Translations under genes and position numbers: made by a program
Notes under the pieces: generated by a model
What the model was told of the DNA's origin: nothing
Seen by the model: the letters and a program-made list of their open reading frames with translations, nothing else
Database searches by the model: none
Shown here: in pieces, positions 7,433 to 13,519 of the stretch
How positions within the stretch are numbered: the stretch's first letter is position 1
Layout of the letters: each line of letters starts with the position of its first letter
Origin: Acidisphaera sp035272265
GTDB lineage: Bacteria > Pseudomonadota > Alphaproteobacteria > Acetobacterales > Acetobacteraceae
DNA: 13,519 nucleotides
Direction of reading: 5' to 3'
NCBI GenBank assembly: GCA_035272265.1
Contig: DATEQV010000350.1
Span: 1-13,519, forward strand

Positions 7433-8329
7433 CTACAGGGCGATGGTGCCGTGCATCACCGGTACGCAGGCGCCGCCCACCGTCGCCTCGACGGGGCCTT
7501 CGCCGGTCTTCGCGGCGGTCGCCAGCAGGCGGCTCGGGCGGCCCATCTCCGTCCCTTGGACGATCTCGTACGCCAGCGCGACGTCGTCGCCCGGCGCGAA
7601 GGAAACCAGCAACGCGGCCAGCGCGGCCGCGGCGCTGCCGGTCGCGGGATCTTCGGGCACGCCCAACAGAGGGGCGAACATGCGCGCGCGGACCAGCTGG
7701 GGCGATTCGCGGAAGTAGAGATACAGCTTGGGCTGCGGTCCGAGGTCGGGCAGCGCGTCGGCGAGGCGGCGGAACGCGGCGATGTCCGGCGAGGCCGCTT
7801 GCAGGGCGGTCTCGGTCCTCAGCTCGGCGAAGATGAAGTCGGTACCCACACCGGCCAACAGCGGCTCGTGCAGGCTGGTCTCGAGGTCGTCCTCGGTCAG
7901 ACCGGCGCAGGCCGCCACGTATTCGGATGGGACGGCGATGCCTTCCTGCAAGGAGTGCGGCGCGGCGATGGTGGCGCCGCGCACGGTGCCCTCATCGTCG
8001 CGGTCGATCTGCACGGTGACGATGCCGGCGAGTTCCTCGAAGCGCATCGTGTCCTCGCCGCCGCGCCGCGCCAGGGCGAAGGCGGTGCCGACGTTCGGGT
8101 GACCGGCGAACGGCATCTCGGTGACGGGCGTGAAGATGCGCACCCGCGCGGTGTTGGCCGGATCGGCGGGCGGCAGGACGAAGGTCGTCTCGGCGTAGTT
8201 GAACTCGCGCGCGATGGCCTGCATGTCGTCGTCGCTCAGTCCCTCGGCGTGCGGGAAGACGGCGAGCGGGTTGCCGCCGAAGCGCTGCTCGGTGAACACG
8301 TCGAGCGTCAGGTATTCGTATTCACGCAT
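7433..8329 (-). CDS. PhzF-family isomerase/epimerase-like protein
   Basis: The predicted product is 298 aa, normal for the family, which has the diaminopimelate-epimerase fold. ATG 8329 is preferred to the upstream in-frame start because TAGGAGA lies six bases before it and the protein then begins in the usual way (YLTLDVFTEQRFGGNPLAVF). Glu47 in NYAETTF matches the catalytic Glu of PhzF. MPFAGHPNVGTAFAL and PEDPATGSAAAAL are the two other family signatures. PhzF itself acts in phenazine synthesis, but no other phz gene is here, so that pathway should not be assumed. Most members are uncharacterised enzymes on small metabolites. The ribosome binding site overlaps the stop codon of the 76-codon gene upstream, so the two are probably translated from one transcript. 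Confidence 0.9.
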   Translation of the reverse strand: MREYEYLTLDVFTEQRFGGNPLAVFPHAEGLSDDDMQAIAREFNYAETTFVLPPADPANTARVRIFTPVTEMPFAGHPNVGTAFALARRGGEDTMRFEELAGIVTVQIDRDDEGTVRGATIAAPHSLQEGIAVPSEYVAACAGLTEDDLETSLHEPLLAGVGTDFIFAELRTETALQAASPDIAAFRRLADALPDLGPQPKLYLYFRESPQLVRARMFAPLLGVPEDPATGSAAAALAALLVSFAPGDDVALAYEIVQGTEMGRPSRLLATAAKTGEGPVEATVGGACVPVMHGTIAL

Positions 8330-8339
8330 GGTCGGTCTC

Positions 8340-8570
8340 CTATGGTGCACCGCCTGCGCGGCGTAGCAGATCCTCGAACTGTTCGATGGCCGTCTCGATC
8401 AAGATCGCCTCCCCGTCGTCCGCAGGCGGGTATGCGCGTAGGACTGCGAGTGCGCGGCGCGTGCTTCGCACAACTCTCGCCGGGTTGCTGGGGAGCACAT
8501 GAACGAGCCGATTGTAGAGGTCGAACAGGTCGGCGATGAATAGATCGAAGCCAGGCGTCCCCCGTGTCAC
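8340..8570 (-). CDS. small protein of unknown function, second gene of a coupled pair
   Basis: The predicted product is 76 aa and I do not recognise its family. The start is GTG 8570, whose bases form GTGA with the stop of the preceding 59-codon gene, a classic coupling arrangement. The first third is hydrophobic and aromatic (FDLFIADLFDLYNRL), followed by a basic helix-like part (RVVRSTRRALAVLR) and an acidic amphipathic end (IETAIEQFEDLLRR), so it is probably all alpha-helical. Its TAG stop overlaps the ribosome binding site of the PhzF-family gene. No clear signal peptide or membrane segment is seen. It could be one half of a toxin-antitoxin pair or a small interaction protein; nothing in the sequence decides this. 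Confidence 0.7.
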   Translation of the reverse strand: MTRGTPGFDLFIADLFDLYNRLVHVLPSNPARVVRSTRRALAVLRAYPPADDGEAILIETAIEQFEDLLRRAGGAP

Positions 8571-8746
8571 GCCTCTTCCATCAGCTTTTCCACGTCCAAT
8601 CGAAGCTTCACGCCTCGCCGCAGCAACTCATCGATGCGTGCTTCGAGAGCAGCACCTTCGAAGCCGCGTTCGGTGAGTTTCGCGGCTAGCCGACGTCGGA
8701 ACTCGATTTCCGCTGGTGTCTTCGTCGTTTCACTCGCTGTATCCAT
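8567..8746 (-). CDS. small charged helical protein of unknown function, first gene of a coupled pair
   Basis: The predicted product is 59 aa. A much longer frame extends upstream to 10000 but is an antisense-type shadow of the FAD/Fe-S gene. The real start is ATG 8746, with GGAGAGGA (8761-8754) seven bases before it. The protein has a Thr/Ser-rich beginning (MDTASETTKTP), then IEFRRRLAAKLTERG, LEARIDELLRRGVKL and DVEKLMEEA, all strongly predicted helices rich in Arg, Glu and Leu. The family is not recognised. It overlaps the 76-codon gene by four bases. A hand count of 8581-8640 gives 34 G+C of 60, against 43 of 60 for 9001-9060 in the next gene, so its base content differs from its neighbours. 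Confidence 0.7.
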   Translation of the reverse strand: MDTASETTKTPAEIEFRRRLAAKLTERGFEGAALEARIDELLRRGVKLRLDVEKLMEEA

Positions 8747-8799
8747 GGTATCGTCCTCTCCATTGAACGACTGTGCTGTCTTTAGAGTATTCGCCGTCG
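8747..8799. promoter_or_regulatory. 53-bp AT-richer gap before the small gene pair
   Basis: This gap lies between the FAD/Fe-S oxidoreductase stop and the 59-codon gene on the same strand. It is AT-richer than its surroundings and contains the GGAGAGGA ribosome binding site. Read on the minus strand, AATACTCTAAAG may include a -10-like element, but no good -35 box is visible. The pair may therefore have its own promoter or be read from the upstream gene. Confidence 0.3.
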
Positions 8800-11688
8800 T
8801 CACGTCAGCGCCATCTCTAGCACACGCACGCCGTGGATCGCCTCGCGCCCGGCCAGGTCGCGGATCTGGTGGCGGCAGGATGTGCCGTCGGCCACGATCA
8901 GCGCGTCCTGCGCCGCCGCGCGCACTGTCGGCAGCAGGCTGAGTTCCGCCATCGCCCGCGAGGCGGCCTGCGTCTCGGCCTGATAGCCGAACGCGCCGGC
9001 CATGCCGCAGCAGGACGAGGCGATCGGCCGCACGTCCAGCTCCGGCACCTGCCGCAGCATCGCCAGCGCCGGTGCGAACGCCGCGAAACTCTTCTGGTGG
9101 CAGTGGCCGTGCACGTGCGCGGTGCGCGGCAGGTTGCGCAGGTTCAGTGACGGGTTCTCGGCGGCGACGAATTCGCCGATCAGCATCGCACGCTTCGCCA
9201 GAGCGTCCGCGTCGGCGCCGGGAAGCAACGCCGGTAGTTCGTCGCGCAACGTCATCAGGCAGGACGGCTCCAGCCCGATCACCTTGCGGTCGCCCGCGCA
9301 CGCGGTCAGCAGCCGGCGCATCTCCGCCCTCGCCGCGTCCACCTGGCCCGTGCCGAGATACGTCCGCCCGCAACACGGCGCACGTCCGCCCGCGCCGGCC
9401 ACCTTCGCGCGCCAGCCGCCGGCGGCGAGCACGTGCACGGCGGCGCGCAGGTTCTCCGGCTCGAACCAGCGATTGAACGTGTCCGCCAGCAGCAGCACCT
9501 CGCCGGCCGGGTTCTGCGGCGCGCCTCGCGCGGCTTCGTCGTCGCGGAACCAGTCGCGCCGCCATGCCGGCAGGCGGCGGGACGCACTCAGGCCCATGTG
9601 GCGCTCGCCGAGCTTGCGCAACATCGGGATGCGGTCGCGCAGGTTCGACAGCGGTGCGGCGCGCGCCATCGCCGGGGCCAGCCGAGGCAGCGCAGCAACC
9701 AGCCGGTCGCGCCGCGACAGTCCGCGCGCCATGGCGCGCGCGTGCGCTGCCTCGATCTTGAAGCGCGCCATATCGACGCCCGTCGGGCACTCGCGGCGGC
9801 ACGCCTTGCACGACACGCACAGCGACAGCGCATCGGCCACCGCGTCGTCGGCGAGGCCGTGAAGTCCCATCTGGCCGGTCAGCGCGAGGCGCAGCGTGTT
9901 CGCCCGCCCGCGCACGACATCGCGCTCCTCGCGCGTGGCACGCCAGCTCGGGCACATCACCTCGGGGTCGAAGCCGCGGCAGGTGCCGTTGTTGTTGCAC
10001 ATCTCGACCGCGCCCAGCAGGCCGCCGGGATGCGCCGACCAGTCGAGCGCCGGCGTCGTCGCCTCGCGCGGCGCGTAGTCCGGGCCGTAGCGGAACAAGC
10101 TGCGGTCATCCATCCGCGGCGCGCCGACGATGCGGCCGGGATTGAGCAGGCCGTGCGGATCGAAGGCGTCCTTCACCTGCTCGAATGCGCGCACGATGCG
10201 TGCGCCGAACATCGACTCGTGGAACTCCGAGCGCACGATGCCGTCGCCGTGCTCGCCGGAATGGCTGCCCTTGTACTCGCGCACCAGCGCGAAGCACTCC
10301 TCGGCCACCGCGCGCATGGTCGCGACGTCGGCCGGGTCCTTCATGTTCAGCACCGGCCTTACGTGCAGGCAGCCGACCGAGGCGTGCGCGTACCACGTCC
10401 CCTTGGTGCCGTGCTTCGCAAACACCTCGTTCAGCCGCTCGGTGTAGTCGGCGAGGTCCTCCAACGCGACGGCCGTGTCTTCGATGAACGACACCGGTTT
10501 CGCGTCGCCCTTCATCGACATCATGATGTTGAGCCCGGCCTCGCGCACCTGCGCGATGCGCGCCTGGAAGCCCGCGTCCGTCGCGCGCACCACGGCGCCC
10601 GGGAAGCCCAGCTCGCTCATCACCTCATCGAGATCGTCGAGCTTGCGCGCGAGCTTCGCGTCGTCGTCGCCGTGGAACTCGACGATCAGCACGCTGTCAG
10701 GCTCGCCGATCAGCATCTGTCCGATCGTGTCACGGTAGATCGCGATCGACCGGCCGAGGTCGATCATCGTGCGGTCGACCAGCTCCACCGCTTCGGGATC
10801 GAGTTCGACGAGATGCCTGGCACTCGCCATCGCGTCCCGGAAGGTCGGGAACTGGCAGATGCCGAGGACGCGGCGGGGCTTGATCGGTGCCAGCTTCAGC
10901 GTCAGCGCTGCCGACACCGCGAGCGTGCCCTCCGACCCGACCAGCAGCCGCGCGAGGTTGCCCTGGCCAGAGAGGCGTGCCACGGGCGTCAGGGTCTCGA
11001 CGTTGTAGCCGCCGACGCGGCGCAGCAGCCACGGGAACCGCGCGGCGATCTCCTCCGCCTCGCGGGCGCCCAGCGCACGCAGCCGCGCGACCAGTTCGGC
11101 GATCCGCGCCGGCGGCGCGTCGTCGGCGGGGCCGAAGACGTGGCGCGTGCCGTCGGCCAGGATGGCGTCGATGGCCAGCACGTTGTCGGCCATCAATCCG
11201 TAGCGGATCGACTTCGCGCCGCAGCTGTTGTTGCCGGCCATGCCGCCGATCGTGCAGCGGCTGTGCGTCGACGGATCGACCGGGAAGAACAGCCCATGCG
11301 GGCGCAGCGCGGCGTTCAGGTGCGACAACACGATGCCCGGCTCGACCACGGCCTCGTGCCGCTCGGGGTCGATCGACAGGACGCCGTTCAGGTGTCGGCT
11401 GAAATCGATGACGATCGCGCGGTTGACCGTCTGCCCGCACTGGCTCGTGCCCGCGCCGCGGGGCAGCACCGGCACGCCGTGCTCGCGCGCGATCGAGAGC
11501 GTGGCCGCCACGTCGTCGATGCTGCGGGGCAGCACCACGCCGATGGGTTCGACCTGATAGATGGAGGCGTCGGTCGCATAGCGGCCGCGGTCGGCGGGGC
11601 CGAACAGCACGTCCGACCGGGTCGCCTGCCGCAGGCGGCGGGCAAGCCGGTCGTCGCCGGGTTGCGTGGTGATCGTCAGTGCGTCCAT
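8800..11688 (-). CDS. fused FAD-linked oxidase and Fe-S/CCG-domain oxidoreductase (GlcD-GlcF type 2-hydroxyacid dehydrogenase)
   Basis: The predicted product is 962 aa, near the size of the YdiJ-like fused family. ATG 11688 is chosen over the longer frame to 11745, with AGGA about eight bases upstream. Residues 1-525 form the FAD-binding part: LPRGAGTSQCGQTVN (75-89), GGMAGNNSCGAKSIRYG (148-164), GSEGTLAV (251-258) and the EHGDG motif (479-483). The Fe-S part follows, with Cys564, Cys570 and Cys579 around MCNNNGTC...MCP, then CVSCKACRRECP with Cys624, 627, 630 and 634. Two CCG-type cysteine-rich domains end the protein (CCG at 772-774 and 893-895, GHCHQK near 861-866). Known relatives oxidise D-lactate, glycolate or D-2-hydroxyglutarate and pass electrons on to a membrane acceptor. 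The divergent aminotransferase makes a glyoxylate-linked role attractive, but the substrate is not provable here. Confidence 0.92.
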   Translation of the reverse strand: MDALTITTQPGDDRLARRLRQATRSDVLFGPADRGRYATDASIYQVEPIGVVLPRSIDDVAATLSIAREHGVPVLPRGAGTSQCGQTVNRAIVIDFSRHLNGVLSIDPERHEAVVEPGIVLSHLNAALRPHGLFFPVDPSTHSRCTIGGMAGNNSCGAKSIRYGLMADNVLAIDAILADGTRHVFGPADDAPPARIAELVARLRALGAREAEEIAARFPWLLRRVGGYNVETLTPVARLSGQGNLARLLVGSEGTLAVSAALTLKLAPIKPRRVLGICQFPTFRDAMASARHLVELDPEAVELVDRTMIDLGRSIAIYRDTIGQMLIGEPDSVLIVEFHGDDDAKLARKLDDLDEVMSELGFPGAVVRATDAGFQARIAQVREAGLNIMMSMKGDAKPVSFIEDTAVALEDLADYTERLNEVFAKHGTKGTWYAHASVGCLHVRPVLNMKDPADVATMRAVAEECFALVREYKGSHSGEHGDGIVRSEFHESMFGARIVRAFEQVKDAFDPHGLLNPGRIVGAPRMDDRSLFRYGPDYAPREATTPALDWSAHPGGLLGAVEMCNNNGTCRGFDPEVMCPSWRATREERDVVRGRANTLRLALTGQMGLHGLADDAVADALSLCVSCKACRRECPTGVDMARFKIEAAHARAMARGLSRRDRLVAALPRLAPAMARAAPLSNLRDRIPMLRKLGERHMGLSASRRLPAWRRDWFRDDEAARGAPQNPAGEVLLLADTFNRWFEPENLRAAVHVLAAGGWRAKVAGAGGRAPCCGRTYLGTGQVDAARAEMRRLLTACAGDRKVIGLEPSCLMTLRDELPALLPGADADALAKRAMLIGEFVAAENPSLNLRNLPRTAHVHGHCHQKSFAAFAPALAMLRQVPELDVRPIASSCCGMAGAFGYQAETQAASRAMAELSLLPTVRAAAQDALIVADGTSCRHQIRDLAGREAIHGVRVLEMALT

Positions 11689-11768
11689 GAGACGGCATCC
11701 TAGATAAGCCGGGGGAAACCGGCACGCGCCATGGGCGCACGCCATGGGTGCGCCAGCAGGAGGACACA
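11689..11768. promoter_or_regulatory. divergent promoter region with direct and inverted repeats
   Basis: These 80 bp separate the divergent FAD/Fe-S oxidoreductase and aminotransferase genes and must carry their promoters unless the two are silent. They hold three overlapping symmetric elements: GCCGG-N6-CCGGC at 11708-11723, GCGCC-ATG-GGCGC at 11726-11738, and GGCGCAC-N7-GTGCGCC at 11734-11754. The last two contain a tandem direct repeat, GCCATGGGCGCA (11728-11739) and GCCATGGGTGCG (11741-11752), spaced 13 bp apart. This looks like a regulator's operator. The regulator itself is not in the window, and I could not assign -35/-10 boxes. Confidence 0.55.
11758..11763 (+). promoter_or_regulatory. 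strong ribosome binding site selecting the GTG start at 11769
   Basis: AGGAGG lies five bases before GTG 11769. The upstream in-frame GTG at 11748 would place this site inside the coding sequence and also inside the GGCGCAC/GTGCGCC repeat, so 11769 is the better start. Confidence 0.75.
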
Positions 11769-12947
11769 GTGACCCAATCCCGGCGGCCGATCGGACGGCA
11801 TTTCCTGCAGATCCCGGGGCCGAGCCCAGTGCCGGACCGCGTGCTGCGGGCGATCGACAATCCCACGATCGACCATCGCGGGCCCGCGTTCGGCGAACTC
11901 GGGCGGCGGGTGCTCGAGCGGCTGCGGACCGTCTTCAAGACCAGCGGGAAGGTGATCGTCTATCCGGGCTCGGGCACCGGGGCGTGGGAAGCGGCGCTAG
12001 TGAACACGCTCTCGCCCGGCGACGCGGTGCTGATGTGCCGCACCGGCTGGTTCGCGACGCTGTGGGAAGAGCTGGCGCGGCGCCTGCGCCTGGAGCCGGT
12101 CTTCATCGACACCGACTGGCGCCGCGGGGCCGATGTCGCGGCGATCGGCGCGCACCTGACGCGGGACACGCAGCACCGCATCAAGGCGGTGTGCGTCGTG
12201 CACAACGAGACGTCCACCGGCTGCGTGTCGCCGATCGGCGATGTGCGGCGCGTGATGGACGAGGCCAGGCATCCCGCGCTGCTGTTGGTGGACACGATTT
12301 CGTCGCTCGCGTCGGTGGACTTCCGCCATGACGAGTGGCGCGTCGACGTGACGATCGCGTGCTCGCAGAAGGGGCTGATGCTGCCCCCCGGCCTGTCGTT
12401 CAACGCGATCAGCGACAAGGCGCTGGCGGCGCGCACATCATCGACGATGCCGCGCGGCTACTGGGACTGGGGGCCGATGCTGGACAACAACCGCGCCGGG
12501 TACTTCCCGTACACGCCGTCGACGAACCTGTTGTACGGGCTGGATGTCGCGCTGCAGATGATCGACGAGGAAGGCCTCGACAACGTCTTCGCCCGTCACG
12601 AGCGGTTCGCCGAGGCGACGCGACGCGCCGTCCATACGTGGGGGCTGGAGGTGCAGTGCGCCGAGGCGAGGCATCACTCGCCGGTGCTGACCGGCGTGCG
12701 CGTGCCGGAGGGGCACAGTGCCGACGCGCTGCGGGCGTCGGTGCTGGAGCGGCACAACATGAGCCTCGGCACCGGGCTCGGTCAGCTGAAGGACAAGGTG
12801 TTCCGGATCGGGCACCTCGGCGACATCAACGACCTGACGCTCGTCGGCGCGCTGGGCGGGGTCGAGATGGGCCTGCGCGAGACGGGGATCCCGCACCAGC
12901 GCGGCGGGGTGCAGGCGGCGATGGACTTTCTGGCGGGGAATGCGTGA
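11769..12947 (+). CDS. class V aminotransferase, serine/alanine-glyoxylate type
   Basis: The predicted product is 392 aa, typical of the alanine/serine-glyoxylate aminotransferase family, which is PLP-dependent and cytosolic in bacteria. PGPSPVPDRV (16-25) and HRGPAF (36-41) are N-terminal family signatures, YPGSGTGAWEAA (65-76) is the cofactor phosphate loop, Asp175 in VDTISS binds the PLP ring nitrogen, and Lys201 in CSQKGLMLPPG is the Schiff-base lysine. The start is GTG, chosen by a strong AGGAGG. Serine-glyoxylate transamination (glycine plus hydroxypyruvate) fits best with the divergent 2-hydroxyacid oxidase. Pyridoxamine-pyruvate and ureidoglycine-glyoxylate aminotransferases share this fold and length, so the acceptor and donor remain open. 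It faces the lower-GC gene at 12985 with only 37 bp between and no clear terminator. Confidence 0.9.
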   Translation: MTQSRRPIGRHFLQIPGPSPVPDRVLRAIDNPTIDHRGPAFGELGRRVLERLRTVFKTSGKVIVYPGSGTGAWEAALVNTLSPGDAVLMCRTGWFATLWEELARRLRLEPVFIDTDWRRGADVAAIGAHLTRDTQHRIKAVCVVHNETSTGCVSPIGDVRRVMDEARHPALLLVDTISSLASVDFRHDEWRVDVTIACSQKGLMLPPGLSFNAISDKALAARTSSTMPRGYWDWGPMLDNNRAGYFPYTPSTNLLYGLDVALQMIDEEGLDNVFARHERFAEATRRAVHTWGLEVQCAEARHHSPVLTGVRVPEGHSADALRASVLERHNMSLGTGLGQLKDKVFRIGHLGDINDLTLVGALGGVEMGLRETGIPHQRGGVQAAMDFLAGNA

Positions 12948-12984
12948 GAAACGGTCGGCTGCTGGTCCCGGAGCGCGCGTCGTC

Positions 12985-13437
12985 TCAGGTGCTCAGGGTC
13001 TCCACGGGCTCGTTCGCTGCATCGACTTCGACTGTCGCGTGAGGATCGCCGAACAACTCCCAGCCTTCTCCATCGAAGTGGCGATCCTTTTTGTAGAAGG
13101 AATACCAGACCGACCCGGTTGTGCTCGTTCCAACCACCACATGTGACGCGACATGGTGACTTGAGGCAACGATAAATTCCGGGCGTCCTTCCTTCCGTAA
13201 ATTGACGAAAACATAAGCGTGACTTTGAGACTTGAGCTTTGCCGTGTGCGCACCGACGAGCCAGAAATTCGCCGGCTTCTTGTTGGTCTTCACTTGGACT
13301 GACCAAGCCTTGCGACACTCTTGGTCGGTGACCAGCAAATCCGCTCCAGCAGCGCTTCGCGATGTTGGGGAAACGATGAACCCTAGCAGCCTGTCGGAGT
13401 TAGCAGTTTTGCGGATGAATATGTCGCCAACGGCCAC
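12985..13437 (-). CDS. accessory protein with a PD-(D/E)XK-nuclease-like signature, 5' end uncertain
   Basis: The predicted product is 150 aa from GTG 13437, which has only a weak AAGAGAAT upstream. The frame has no stop from there to the right edge, so the gene may start further right, outside the window. After VGDIFIRKTANSDRLLGF come SPTSRSAAGADLLVTD and AWSVQVKTNKK. Asp33 and Gln48-x-Lys50 fit the D...(E/Q)xK core of restriction-endonuclease-fold proteins, and SHAYVFVNL with a late WYS...WELFGDP matches an uncharacterised family I recall. The last ten residues, ANEPVETLST, lie beyond that match. Hand counts of 13141-13200 and 13201-13260 give 31 and 30 G+C of 60, against 44 of 60 in the aminotransferase gene (12601-12660), so transfer is likely. 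A nuclease role in defence or repair is inferred only; no partner gene is visible. Confidence 0.75.
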   Translation of the reverse strand: MAVGDIFIRKTANSDRLLGFIVSPTSRSAAGADLLVTDQECRKAWSVQVKTNKKPANFWLVGAHTAKLKSQSHAYVFVNLRKEGRPEFIVASSHHVASHVVVGTSTTGSVWYSFYKKDRHFDGEGWELFGDPHATVEVDAANEPVETLST

Positions 13438-13519
13438 CGGCGGATTCTCTTGTTGTGCAGAACCGCGAAGTATCGAAAGAAATCTCCGATTTGTTCGTGG
13501 TTTGTGCTTAACTCCGACA

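Noticed and set aside
7433..8329. A phenazine biosynthesis locus, suggested by the PhzF-family gene
   Set aside because: No phzA, B, D, E or G homologue is present, and most PhzF-family members have no link to phenazines.
6911..8539. A 542-codon plus-strand frame across the DUF1499, DUF3253 and PhzF-family genes
   Set aside because: It runs over several real genes and a gap, and its product shows no family.
8567..10000. A 477-codon minus-strand frame ending in the 59-codon gene
   Set aside because: Only its last 59 codons have a good ribosome binding site and do not overlap the FAD/Fe-S gene; the upstream part is a different frame of that gene.
9433..11703. A 756-codon plus-strand open frame opposite the FAD/Fe-S oxidoreductase gene
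   Set aside because: It is antisense to a gene with full family motifs and its product is rich in Arg, Ala and His with no recognisable domain, as expected from high-GC complementary frames.
11744..12331. An ATG at 11744 as the aminotransferase start
   Set aside because: It is in a different frame; the family motifs are in the frame of GTG 11769, which has the AGGAGG site.
12940..13146. A 68-codon plus-strand frame after the aminotransferase gene
   Set aside because: It overlaps the end of the aminotransferase and lies opposite the lower-GC gene, with no family signal.

Overview
This window looks like chromosomal DNA from a high-GC Alphaproteobacterium. The evidence is strong GC bias at third codon positions, long open antisense shadow frames, alphaproteobacterial-style families (SbmA/BacA-type ABC exporter, SLT-SPOR lipoprotein, DUF3253, DUF1499), and a long palindromic repeat with a 'cattgcgagcgcagcgaagcaa' type arm. 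The order-level assignment (Rhodospirillales/Acetobacterales-like) is only a guess. No rRNA, tRNA, CRISPR array, transposase or phage gene was found. Two places have visibly lower GC than the rest: the small gene pair at 8340-8746 and the right-end gene at 12985-13437.

Layout. (1) 1-1443, minus strand: a possible start of a gene running off the left edge, then a periplasmic lipoprotein with a soluble lytic transglycosylase domain, a Pro/Ala-rich linker and a C-terminal SPOR domain. (2) 1587-4649, plus strand: a tight three-gene operon of an SCP2-type thiolase, an acyl-CoA synthetase and a small DOPA 4,5-dioxygenase-family protein. The genes overlap, and the second and third both appear to start at TTG. 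(3) 4668-4765: a long imperfect palindrome between convergent transcription units, which is a repeat element and possibly a bidirectional terminator. (4) 4792-11688, all minus strand. In transcription order this run holds a fused FAD/Fe-S 2-hydroxyacid oxidoreductase (GlcD-GlcF type), two small coupled unknown genes (59 and 76 codons, GTGA overlap), a PhzF-family protein, and, after an 85-bp gap, a DUF3253 protein, a DUF1499 lipoprotein and an SbmA/BacA-like ABC exporter joined by overlaps. (5) 11769-12947, plus strand: a serine/alanine-glyoxylate-type aminotransferase, divergent from the FAD/Fe-S oxidoreductase across an 80-bp region rich in direct and inverted repeats. (6) 12985-13437 or beyond, minus strand: a lower-GC accessory gene with a PD-(D/E)XK-like D...QxK signature.

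How the genes may work together. The thiolase and acyl-CoA synthetase fit activation and carbon-carbon cleavage (or condensation) of an acyl substrate, and the dioxygenase-family protein suggests the substrate may pass through an aromatic or catechol stage. The divergent FAD/Fe-S oxidoreductase and aminotransferase could form a 2-hydroxyacid to 2-oxoacid (for example glycolate to glyoxylate) to amino-acid route under shared control. The lower part of the minus-strand run is an envelope/export operon. The best candidates for something undescribed are the coupled small gene pair, the three-gene TTG-start operon, the repeats between the divergent genes, and the lower-GC nuclease-like gene. No complete defence system or other obviously new multigene system is evident.
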